Assembly: GCA_015178975.1 (NCBI GenBank)
Contig: WHVD01000001.1
Coordinates: 1,054,001-1,118,000 of the forward strand
Reading direction: 5' to 3'
DNA from: Hysterangium stoloniferum
Lineage: Eukaryota > Basidiomycota > Agaricomycetes > Hysterangiales > Hysterangiaceae
DNA length: 64,000 bases
Numbering within the stretch: the first letter of the stretch is position 1; every line of letters begins with the position of its first letter. Of this stretch, positions 23,036-33,201 are shown in pieces. A program made the position numbers and the translations under genes. The notes beneath the pieces are model-generated. The model was not told the DNA's origin and did no database searches. It saw nothing but the letters and a program-made list of their open reading frames with translations.

Positions 23036-24295
23036 CGCGGCGATAGGGGATGAGATCGGCGTATGCATGCATCAATGGAGTGTGAAGAAAACGACAAAGT
23101 TGGAGAGGGGGAATATAAACCTAGGGGAGAGAGAGGGGGACAGGATAGATGGCAATGAAAAGGATAAAGTATACTCCTGGTTGCGAGATTCTGATCCATA
23201 AATCCCTTGCTCCTTGTTTCTCTTTGCGAGGATGACCCACAGGTCCGATCAGAATCATCCGGTTTCCAACCGTAACTTCTCTTCGAAACTGGACGCCTCA
23301 GCTGTAGATCCCATTTCGCTTTCAGGCGTGCACACTCAACATATGCTATTCTCCCCATTTTCGACATCCTTTTTTTCGTTCTGCTTCATTAGAATTATTG
23401 GTCCAATTCTTGTCTCTTTTGGTCCTAGATATGGCGACCTGCCATTTGAAGGGTCTTATGCATTCCCTTCACGAAGGGTCTCGTCGACAGATCTCTTCTG
23501 ATAAAGCCCTTTCGGGCCCGGTTCATATACCTTTTGACGGTCTTCCTTTTCTTTGCCTTGATGCACCGGTATCCGCAGCAGTCCATTTCAGGTCTCCATG
23601 GCACCAGGGATCGCATCGCTAACATGTATGCCACTCAATCAAAGCAGAACACTCCGAACAAATATTTTTCGGACATCATCGGTAACATATTTGATATTGG
23701 TTCCTGGTACTTGAGGGTTTGAGGATGTAAGGTTGTGGTCAATTTTAAAAGAACAATCGATTATGGACTTGATGATTTTTGAGCTCAATCATTATCCTTG
23801 AAGTGACTCGTGGCCCTGCTTCTTCACTACTGATAGTTTGATGCAGAACAGCATTAAGAGATGGGAGATCATCACGATTCAAGGAGAAATTGTAATACAC
23901 TATGAATAATTTGAATTTTGTAGGTGTGTCAGAGAGACGATACTGATCTAGGCTGCGGCGGGAGAACTACACGTAACGTGAGGTATATATTATCAGATAT
24001 AGAGGGAATGAAACTTGTCCACCGAAGAGCATATATTGACTCCCGAGTTTTAGAGGCGCTATGCCTTCCAGCTCGGTGGGGATTGAGTGGCCGTGCGCTT
24101 TTGGTCTGCCACACGCTCACGCCCCGGTCATCAACTCCAACATAACGACAGAGCAGATATTGCTGGTTGCCACTGGGGCTAAATGCATACTAGCAGGTAA
24201 AATTACGCACGCAAGTTAATATCATCAGATTTACGCCGGTCTTCAACATTTCGGGGTTCCTCAGGAATATACGGGGATTGTACGCAGCGACCTTA
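23036..24295. other. Intergenic, no supported gene
   Basis: Several open frames of 60-115 codons exist on both strands, but none shows a domain, a paralogue or consistent splice signals. Confidence 0.4.
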
Positions 24296-24299
24296 GAAT

Positions 24300-24800
24300 C
24301 ACGAGCCCCTCCTACCTGAGTTGCAAGGAATTCTCCAGCTGGATCCCAACAGACGCCCTTAATGAAACCCTGGTGGGACTCCAGCTGAATTAACTATTTT
24401 GAACGGATATTCGACATTAGGGACAAATGTCAGTAAGGTGAGAAGACCTACGAAGCGAAAGGACACACCACACAATAACCATTGAGTCGAGACCAACCGA
24501 AGCGAGGTATCCATCATCCGGAGACCATGCAATGTCAGTGACATCTAAAAGCAAAGATGCTCGTATGTTACAAACAGTTCACTGACCGCTTTCATGACCT
24601 GACAGTCGCTTCAAAGCCATCCGATCCCCACACTTTCCTTCCGCCCGTACCAACGATATATATGACATCATGAGTTTCGTAACGGATGTCACGAGTCAGA
24701 GCGACGTACGGGTCCAAGTTCCCAATCACAACAATAACACTCCCGCTTGCTAGCCATTTTCGAGAATAAGCATGTAACCGTCAAAACAGGACCTGTGCAT
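24300..24800 (-). pseudogene. Relic of the histone chaperone gene HIRA/HIR1 (WD40 part)
   Basis: Minus-strand segments match the WD40 propeller of HIRA in order: GPVLTV (near 24790), YSRKWLASGS, LKRLSGHES, then across a GTCAGT...TTTTAG intron DVTDIAWSPDDGYLASVGLD with SMVIVW, and HQGFIKGVCWDPAGEFLATQ (near 24320-24370). The first blade needs a frameshift between GPVLTV and YSRKW, and the SDD motif after LASGS is missing. The sequence stops after FLATQ, where the next blade should continue. HIRA deposits H3.3/H4 independently of replication and is essential or near-essential in many fungi, so an intact gene presumably exists elsewhere. The relic abuts segmental copy B at 24821. Confidence 0.78.
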
Positions 24801-25959
24801 CGTAAGCTCTGATCGCAATGAGCTCCTCTGCAGACAGTTGACGCACGTGGCAGATCGCTTCGACGATATACCCAAGTTCGTCAACGAGTAAGGGATGTTG
24901 AGAAAAGCATGTCAAATATCATGCGATTTGTATGATAAATGTTGATAAGTTGTAGCGGTGAAGAGATGACGTAATTGCAGTTGATGGCCGATCTCTATCT
25001 GACCATCGAGCGCCGGGGCACCATATGAAGCTAAAGATGTCATACACCGGGAAAAGCCCGATTTAAGTCGGTTAAAGGATCCAACATGTGATTGGCGGGT
25101 TTAGAATCCAACGAACTTTTGGATCTTAAAAGATCCATAACCGATGCTCCATAACTTCCAGACGCTCCATAACTTCCAGGCGCTTCCTAGAATGCGGGAA
25201 CTTCTGCGGAGCCTCGGATCAAATACCAATGTACTGATGGGTGGCAGCCCGAAGAAATGCAATAACTCTCATTTGGAGAATGCGGACCGATTGTGGATGC
25301 GTTTCGCGCCAGAAAATTGATGTGTCTGATGATTTGTAGGTACAGGTATGTATGACAGAAATGGATACAGTCATGATAGGGGAAGTGCATGCCTTTCATT
25401 TCAGTTTATATAAAAAATATCCTTCGACGATTCCAGTGGCTCTGACCAAGGCACTTGTTCCTGCGTGTCAAACGACTGTTATACCGGAGACCACTCGGTT
25501 CGGAGGAATATCGGCTCTGCCTGCGAACTCTCCAATCCTGATAACTGGCAATTCTTTCTGCAAGAACCATGGTAGGCTGTTCCTATTGCTCCTGTCGCCT
25601 TTGCCTGCCTGCTCGGCATAGCTGTTAGCCTAAATATTTTGTTGCCATTGTTGAAAGGGAGGAAAGTTTGAACGGTATCTGCTTGTTAGTAGGGTGTCGG
25701 ATTCCCCCCTGTCTTTTATGTCTGGGGGCGTTTCGGCATTGGACTATATATGTGCGTATTTTAAAAGTACCCAGAGAAGTGTTCAGGATATATAAAATTT
25801 CCTGCTTTTTTTCCAAAGGAAATTGTTGATAAAAACTTATATTTTCCATGAAGTTTCAGAGGATACTCCGAGATTGAGAATTTGAGCCTTGGCGCTGTGC
25901 TATTTGCGTAAATTTACAACACTTCAGCGAAACACAAACTGGGCCAGCCTGCTCTTACA

Positions 25960-26166
25960 ATGGTATCATTCAAAGTTCTCACTTTCCTATCCATTGCCTT
26001 CATTGCCACACAAACCACTGCTAAGGCAGTTATTCCACTGGCTGTGTGCCCTCCATCTTGCCCATCAGGCCAAGAGATTTGCCATATTTTCGGCTTTTGC
26101 TTTTGTTGCAGTAAGCCCAATGCATATATGATGAATCCGAGTCCAATTAACGTTCCGACAGTGTGA
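25960..26166 (+). CDS. Small secreted cysteine-rich protein B (51 aa)
   Basis: Paralogue of the gene at 20884. It has the same signal peptide apart from position 2 (MVSFKVLTFL) and the same six cysteines (AVCPPSCPSGQEICHIFGFC then FCC), with different residues between them. Exon 1 is 25960-26110, the intron 26111-26161 (GTAAGC...ACAG) and the terminal exon 26162-26166, which gives Met-TGA. Because this intron is 51 bp and has no stop, the unspliced message would also reach the same stop with 17 extra residues. The promoter segment carrying the TATA box in copy A is deleted here, so expression is doubtful. Confidence 0.65.
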   Translation: MVSFKVLTFLSIAFIATQTTAKAVIPLAVCPPSCPSGQEICHIFGFCFCCSKPNAYMMNPSPINVPTV

Positions 26167-26559
26167 GTGCGATAAAAATCGGACAGGTTGGCAGGGAAGG
26201 AAAGCAGAGTGGAAAGTGGAAGAATTTTGTAGAGGAATATTATATGGGGGTAACCCATCGGGGCTGTCACTTTATTTGTTAAAATATATTTCCACTCCGC
26301 CAAAACTGCATCATCAGAGTTGAATTGGTGATGACAAGGAAGGCCAGATGTACGTTCCGACCCAGAGTTGCATCGCATCTCCCCTGAATTTTTTTCACGG
26401 CCCATATCCCTGAATTGGTTACGGGAAGCGAATAACTGCGAACAATGTAAGAAACACCCACAGAGGGAAGGTGGGTAACCAGGCTTAGCAAGCCATGCAA
26501 CAAATTATCTGATGTTTCTCTCAAATGTCCGTGGGACTTCTTCGGCAGTGTAGCGTCGC

Positions 26560-26770
26560 AGATATAGTCGAATGTGGCAACTCCTTTGACACCTTTAAGG
26601 TCATGAAGTCGATACAATCAGGGGATAGATGAACGGAAGCACCACTGTCCATCAAGAATGGGTGCAAGTCAGTGGAGATGAGTGTTAGAATATAGGGCTG
26701 TGCGAGCATACACAAGGCGCCACACTGGCAATTTGCCACCGTATTGTTCTTTGAGTTTAGCTTAACCCTT
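26560..26770 (-). pseudogene. Retrotransposon aspartic-protease fragment
   Basis: The minus strand reads LHPFLMDSGASVHLSPD near 26615-26690, the DSGA active-site motif of a retroelement protease, with a short degenerate continuation (CIDFMTLK). No RT, integrase or LTR pair is attached. The motif context is copia-like but the family cannot be fixed. A shorter version lies in segmental copy A near 21360-21410. Confidence 0.6.
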
Positions 26771-27404
26771 TGTTGCCATACATCTATTGTTCTCAAGGGG
26801 TATATGACTAGTATATATTTCTTGTACTTATGCTATCCTTTTGCTTCCTACGAGACACAGAGGGTCAAACGGAAATCACATTTGTCATTGCTTGAGATTC
26901 ACGAGCTTTAATATCTTATTTCAACAATGAGTGTACAGCTTGATTGAGAAATTGGAGTGAAATTGGAGATGTTAATGGTTGTCATGGTAGATGGGATAAG
27001 GATAATGTGTGATCCAAAAAGGAAATAGCTTGACTATGAGGTGTTGGCACACTGTTGTCAGGGATGCCAGTGTCAGAGGCACCAAATGGCAGATTGCTGG
27101 AAAGGTAAATACTACAAGCAAGGTTCCAAAATCATGGTTCCTAATACCTGAGATGTGTAAGATAGTGAATCCTGCACTGTGAGGTGGTAAATAGGTGCTT
27201 ATTATTCCTCTCTTTCCATTATTCTCCAGATGTATATATAGTTTACATGTGGCTTGCATAAAGTAGTGGTTTATTCCTCATCACTCAATCTATTAGCTTG
27301 CATTTGTAGTAGATATTAGTCTTACATGATTCAACTGTTCCTACTGTAGAACTGCTGCACTATTGAAACACCAAATGACAGCTGGACCAGAAATTGCCAC
27401 AAAT

Positions 27405-27516
27405 GTAGCGGAAGTTGAGTTGGAAATTGAGTCGGAAAGTCAAAGGAAAGTCGAAGGAATGTCGAAGAAAGTTAAATTGAATATTATTGGAATTTGAGCT
27501 TGTATGTTTGTGACAA
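27405..27516. mobile_element. Truncated LTR, family 1
   Basis: Only the 3' part of family 1 is present: ggaagttgagttggaaattg through gcttgtatgtttgtgaca. The remainder is missing. Confidence 0.6.
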
Positions 27517-27858
27517 TCACAATCTAGAACCCTTGTTCCTTTTTTCAATTTCCATTGTCATAATCATTTGATGGTTCTGCATCCTATATATTAGCTAGAT
27601 CATACATCTGTTTAGAAAGTAAGCACCATGAAAAGATGATACTTTTGTCCTGTCTGCTACTGACTGAGTGAGGCTGATAGCAACAGCCTTATGGGGGGAC
27701 TGTTGTTGAATGGAAGTCTTAATCTGATGACTTGGATTGACTCAGATTGGGTATCCCAACCTGGGAATACATCTTCTCATGGTTATTATCAAAGTTTGAT
27801 ATGGTGTGGGCCAGGCAGCCACATTGGCTTATCAACATTGACACAGCTACCTACAGGT

Positions 27859-28304
27859 TGACACAAAATGGATTTCTCTTCATAAAGTTGAATAAACAAT
27901 CAAAGAATATTCAACAATATTGAGTACAGATGCCACAAATAATTAAGTCAAAGAAATCTCAGATAGCAATTAAATTAGTGATACAATATTAAGAATACAG
28001 ATTATTATACAGGTTTTCTGACTGACTTCCCTCACTCCTATCGTTGCCCTTTTACACTACATATTTATCATTTACCTATGATGATAATATGATATCAGAG
28101 TGAAATCATCAATGATGTCAAACTGAGACAAGTTGAAGTTGAAGATTAGTTGAAGAGTAGTCAAAGAATCTCAAAGAATAGTTGAGTCAGAAATCAAGTT
28201 GGAAAGTTGAAGGAATGTCAAAGGAATGTCAAAGGAATGTCAAATAAAGTCAAAGGAAAGTTAAATTGAATATCATTGGAATTTGAGCTTGTAGGCTCAT
28301 GACA
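27859..28304. mobile_element. Solo LTR, family 1, TSD CAGGT
   Basis: It begins TGACACAAAATGG, ends GCTCATGACA, and is bordered by CAGGT on both sides (27854-27858 and 28305-28309). At 446 bp it shares its whole length with the copies at 30052, 31778 and 36643, including the aaagttgaataaacaatcaa block. Confidence 0.92.
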
Positions 28305-28493
28305 CAGGTCCTCAAAGCTGTTCTTTTGAGTACTCATTACTCATTCCCACCTGCTTTAGTGAATCAACCAAAATATCTTCTGTATGCCAGACCTGTAGTG
28401 TAACAATCCAAGTTCCTGTCAGTGGCTGATGTGGTGTGGCTGTGGGCTACTCCTTTCAATCAATTCAGGACAAAAAGGAACAAAGGGAAGGCT

Positions 28494-29237
28494 TGTTAGG
28501 AGTCATGCATGGAGCTTATTGGAGAGTTTCCGGAGAAACCCATGGGAAAGCCAGTAGGACTTGGCTTCAGCTTATAGGCTGCACCCTCACAAGATCATCT
28601 TGTCCAATTTTAAATGGGTGGACGGGAATCCCGGGGAATCCAGGAGGGGGTTCGTGGGTTGTGAGGTTGGGGGGTTGAGATAAATAGGTCAGAGGTTGAG
28701 TGATAGATTGGTCGGAGCCTGCAGGCTCTGACGAGGTCAAGTGGTGTGTTTCAAAGAGGAGTTTAGAGCGGAAAATGTACTTGAGATTACTGGGGGGAAT
28801 CTAACTGATTTTCTGACTGGATTGTATGTACAACATCTGCCAGACTATATAGACTGTGGAATGAATAACATACCAAATTCAGTAATAATGAAAACTAAAC
28901 TAGCAAACATGAAACGAGATAAATAAACACCAAACTTGATGTAATGGAGTCTGAATCATGACAGGTCATTTGACCATAATGGGAATGGGGCTCAGTTAGA
29001 GAGCTGTCGGGTTTTCCGAGTGGGGTCTGGTGACTGGTTTGTGGGACAGGGTCAGAGATAGACAGGAGTGCCGGTGGGTATTTCGGTGACTGATACATGA
29101 AGTAACAAAGGTTGAGCATGGACAGGTCTGACATACAGAGTCCAGCAGGTATTCCAGTAAACTGATAATTGGTGTGTGTAGGGTGCAGGTGCATATAAGT
29201 TAGTACCCAGAGTGCAGCAGGAATTCCAGTCATAACA
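28494..29237 (+). mobile_element. Solo LTR, family 2, TSD AGGCT
   Basis: It begins TGTTAGGAGTC, ends CAGTCATAACA, and AGGCT is on both sides (28489-28493 and 29238-29242). The family signature ggacttggcttcagcttata lies near its 5' end. Confidence 0.92.
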
Positions 29238-29277
29238 AGGCTGTTCTCTTTATCTGTTAAATACCTTACTTCCTCTC

Positions 29278-29510
29278 CTACTTCTGACTTCTGATATTTA
29301 GCTGGTTATATTGATAATAGAGGTAACCAGCAATAGACTGCTTCTGATGTGAAATTGGGTACAAATAGAATAGTATACATGCTGAAAAATATAGAACCAT
29401 GCTCAGGAACCATTGTAGTTCTGAGACCCTAGTGGGAGGGGTGAGTTCTAGTATAGTGTGTACCTTCTCCTGATGGGTCAGCTTATGTGTTGCACCCTCA
29501 TACAAACTGT
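29278..29510 (-). pseudogene. Ty3/gypsy reverse transcriptase fragment
   Basis: The minus strand reads EKVHTILELTPPTRVSELQW then FLSMVLYFSA. This matches the segment after the RT active site in Ty3/gypsy Pol (KV..I....P.....LR.FLGM..YY). Only about 40 residues are recognisable. It is joined to a family 4 repeat that contains the cagcttatgtgttgcaccct word. Confidence 0.6.
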
Positions 29511-30051
29511 CTGGATGCTCCAGTATTTCAAACAGAGTGGATAGTATGATAGAGATGAAATATGATACTTAGCTCAATCAGCCAGTGGCTGAAATACTAA
29601 GGGTCATAAATTAAGAGTTCACTGCTTGCTGAAAATGTCTTCAAGGGGATTGAGAAGGGGGGAAGGGACTGAGAACCAATAGGGGGTAATCTATGTTGAT
29701 TTTGAAACTGAAGAACTGTAGCATACATGAGAAATATTTATACTACAATGAGATGGATGACCAGAGGGCTGATCAAGGAAGTGAGGAGTGAAATGGATCA
29801 TGAGATGTTGATGACAAGGCAGGGAGACTAAATGTAATATTGTTAAGATCTAAGCCAGGAAGAGGGGGAATGCTCTAAGTTGGAGGGCCAATGATGGGAA
29901 ATGAGTTAATCAGGGGGCCAATGATAAAGATCATACTAGTTGGGAGGTCTGACTCTACAACTGTAGTGGAGCTTGGCTTCAACTTATGTATTGCACCCTT
30001 GCACAAACTGTCAGGGTGCTCCAGTATTTCAAACAGAGCAGATAGTATGAT

Positions 30052-30496
30052 TGACACAAATTGAATTTCTACTCGACAGAGTCAAATACCAAGTGAATAA
30101 TATTCTATTTATTGAATTTGGAAGCCTCATTTGATGAAGTATTACTTTGTCCTGTTGATAACGTGAGAGGCTAATACTAGACATGAAAGCTCACTGAGGT
30201 AATGTTGAAAAGTTATGACAATACAAGACTCAGATTATTAATACAGAAACTAATATACAGATGATAGTTGAGATTTTCTGACTGATTTCCTTCATTCCTT
30301 TCATTGCTCTTTTATGCCTTTCTTCATTAAACTGTGATTATACTATGACCTAAGAATGAAATCATATATAACATTGAATTGAGACAAGTCAAATGTTTGT
30401 CAAATATTTTCAAGGGTGTCAAAGATGTCAAATAGAAGGTCAAGTTGAAGATTTTGTCAAATGATAGTCAACGATTACCTTGAATATTTTGTGACA
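30052..30496. mobile_element. Solo LTR, family 1, TSD ATGAT
   Basis: It begins TGACACAAATTG, ends TTTTGTGACA, and is flanked by ATGAT (30047-30051 and 30497-30501). It lies inside the family 4 repeat. Confidence 0.92.
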
Positions 30497-30607
30497 ATGA
30501 TATGAGTAAGAGTCAATACTTAGTTTGATTGACTGAGGGGCCAAATCACTAAGAGTTGAAGGGTAGAGGGTCACAACTTGCCAAAGACCACTCTTTAAGA
30601 ATGTAGT

Positions 30608-31517
30608 TGTTAAGAGCAGAAACTGACAGATGTTGGCTGGCCGACAGGGACCGAACGGAAGGACTTGGCTTCAGCTTATGTGCTGCGCCCTCGCAAGTTA
30701 CCGTCAGGTGTCCTTAAATTTTGGGCAGGTGAAAACTAGTCCTGTCAAGTAAACCTCTCGGTAAACTACCGATCGGAAACCGAAGGATAAGTTGAGGGTT
30801 GGGTTGAGGGGTCGGAGACCAAGAGTCAGAGGCTGAGAGAGTCAGAGGCTGAGAGAGTCAGAGGCTGAGAGAGTCAGAGGCTGAGAGAGTCGGAGACTGA
30901 GAGAGTCGGAGACTGAGAGAGTCAGAGACTGAGGTTGAAGTCGTAAATGTAGGTTGAATTGTAAATCGGATGGAGTCGGAATGTGGTGGTCGTGAATAGA
31001 TAATGGAGTCGGAAATTAGAGGGTATCTAAGTTGATCTAAGTCGATATTCTAAGTCGATATTCTCATTGTCTAGTAGTTACATTACAGCGGGTCTTATAT
31101 ATGAGTTATCGGCGTCTAGAAACTACTAACTAAGGGAAGAGCGGAAAACGGCATTGACAAATAAGCTTGACTAGGAACCGGAAGGTTACGATAAGATCGG
31201 AAGCCGAGATTTAGCCGAGAGCGGAATTACGAGAAAAGGGAATAGTCCACGGGCTACAGGTATATATGGGCATATGTGAAACATAGAGTAAAACGGATCA
31301 TCATAATGAAAGGGGACATATCAAAGCATAACCAGATGGTACGAGTATATTTTGACAGGGGCGTAAACGAGGTTTGATCGCCGTGAAGGTATACGTCAGT
31401 GTCAGTATTCCGAAGGTTGCCGAAATGATGACTTGATCAATAACTTGGAACATCGATAGACTGTAGTATTCTCGGAGACCATCGGGTTGCGACATGGGTT
31501 ACGACACGGTCGTAACA
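30608..31517. mobile_element. Solo LTR, family 3, TSD GTAGT
   Basis: It begins TGTTAAGAGCAG, ends CGGTCGTAACA, and is flanked by GTAGT (30603-30607 and 31518-31522). It is homologous to 61975-62708. It contains a 16-bp minisatellite at about 30822-30930. Confidence 0.92.
30822..30930. repeat. 16-bp tandem repeat, about 7 copies
   Basis: The unit gagagtcagaggctga, with ggagactga variants in later copies, runs inside the family 3 LTR. The corresponding copy at 62.1 kb lacks the array, so it expanded after the family spread. Confidence 0.85.
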
Positions 31518-31595
31518 GTAGTGATGAGAGGGGAAGGTGAAAAACTAAGAGGGGCTAATCTAAGTCAATATTCAAACTGAAGAACTGTAGTGTAC

Positions 31596-33168
31596 TGTTA
31601 TGACCAGAAAACCTGCCAGACTCCAGGCACTACTCTATATGCACCTGCACCCTTTCACCAGTTATCAGTTTACTGGAATACCTGCCGGAACCTGGACATC
31701 AGACCTGTCCATGCCTGACCTCCATTATCTCATGTACCAGTCACTGGAATACCCACCCAGGACCCATGCATGCTGTATGTCACGAACGTACAAACTCAAA
31801 TTTCGATAATATTCAATTTAATATTTCTTCGACATTTCTTCGACTTTCCGACTCAATTTCCGACTTGACTTCCAACTCGACTATTCTTCGACCATATCTT
31901 CGACAATCTCGAATATCTTTGACTTGTCTCAGGTTGATGTCATTGATGATTTCACTTTGATATCATATTATCATCATATGTAGGTAAATGATATATAGTA
32001 TATAAGGGCAATGATAGGAATGAAGGAAGGAAGTCAGAAAACCTGTATTATATTGTATTATTACTGTATTACATAATTGTCAAAATTTTCCGAGTCCTTC
32101 TTTGACTTATTTATTCGTGAGCCTCTGTGTCCTATCTTTGCCTCATGCTTTATCAACAGGGCGAATTAATACTTCGTCGAATGAGGCATCTTTATTTGAT
32201 ATTGTTGAATATTCTTCGATTGTTTATTCGACTTTATTGAGTAAAATTTGATTCGTGACACTGTACCCATCTATCTCTGACCCTGTCCCACACATCAGTC
32301 ACCAGACTCCACCTGGCAAACCCATCTGCACTCTAACTGAGCCCCATTCCCATTATGGTCAAATGACCTGTCATGTTTCGGACTCTGCCTCTGCTCTGTT
32401 CTGTTCCTAACACCACATTTGGTGTTTACTTATCTCATTTTATGATTACTTGTTTGGATCTCATTATTACCGGATTTGGTATTGTATACATTCTAACATC
32501 TATATAACCTAGCTAATGTTGTACATACAATCCGGTCAGAAAATCAACTACATTTTCAGACTAAATCCTCCCCCAGTTACTTTACATACCCACTCCATCT
32601 CCTGTTAGAATATGATAATATGATTCATATCTTGTCTTGTGACTGTATAGGTTCCAGCTGGTTCATGCATGTGATTGTTATATTTAGTTTAGTGTTCACT
32701 AGATCCATAGCACATTTGTGCACAGACCAGTGCACAGACCAGTGCACAGACCATGTATTCTAGTATATAGTTAGTTCAGATGAGGAGTAGTTCCCTCATC
32801 TGAAAGCCTAGTTATATCACCGGTTTAGCATCTACCTGCTCTACTCTTAGTGGCTACACACTCCAACAGTAGAGAGTCCTTGTACCGTGATCACCAGGCT
32901 AGCAGATTATTCGAACATCTCCATCTCACAACACTCGACCTCATCAGAGCCCACAGGCTTTCCGACTGGTCCTTCCAACATCAACCTCTGACCTACGGAC
33001 CTCTGACCAATATTCTATGCCTGGACTCTCCACATTTCCCATCTGCCCATCTGAAGTTGGACACGATGATCTCACGAGGGTGCAGCCTATAAACTGAAGC
33101 CAAGTCCTACCAGAATATCCATGGGTTTCTCCAGAAACCCTCTGCTAAGCTTTGCATGACCCTTAACA
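31596..33168 (-). mobile_element. LTR of family 2 (reverse), with nested family 1 LTR
   Basis: It begins TGTTATGACCAG and ends CCCTTAACA, so it is inverted relative to the copy at 28494. It is interrupted by the family 1 LTR 31778-32260, and about 270 bp near 32590-32860 have no counterpart in other copies and may be another small insertion. This extra piece holds gtgcacagacca repeated three times (about 32737-32775). It lies immediately before the gypsy gag remnant and could be its 5' LTR. Confidence 0.75.
31778..32260. mobile_element. Solo LTR, family 1 (inverted copy), TSD CTGTA
   Basis: It begins TGTCACGAACG, ends GATTCGTGACA (near-palindromic ends TGTCACGAA/TTCGTGACA), and is flanked by CTGTA (31773-31777 and 32261-32265). 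It is inserted in the family 2 LTR. Confidence 0.95.
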
Positions 33169-33201
33169 GTATTTTCTGACCAAGACTCACAGATTGTCAA
33201 T

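Larger units (their letters stand above)
24821..27045. repeat. Segmental duplication, copy B
   Basis: Homologous to 19311-21525. Relative to copy A it lacks about 170 bp including the TATA box of the secreted-protein gene. It contains about 500 extra bases (about 26365-26920) that hold a retroelement protease fragment; parts of that fragment survive in copy A near 21345-21420. Confidence 0.88.
29841..31595. mobile_element. Family 4 LTR-like repeat, interrupted by two other solo LTRs
   Basis: It starts TGTTAAGATCTAAGCC and carries ggcttcaacttatgtattgc and caaactg-cagggtgctccag, shared with about 59299-59480 and 60260-61750. It is split by a family 1 LTR (30052-30496) and a family 3 LTR (30608-31517), each with its own target duplication, and truncated at 31595 by a family 2 LTR. 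Confidence 0.75.

Noticed and set aside
23014..23367. Extending the Zn2Cys6 gene into the 117-codon frame with VECARLKAKWD
   Set aside because: It resembles half a zinc cluster only loosely and does not join in frame with the exon at 22.9-23.0 kb.
25352..25621. 89-codon plus-strand frame in copy B
   Set aside because: The matching sequence in copy A is interrupted by a stop and indels, and there is no domain.
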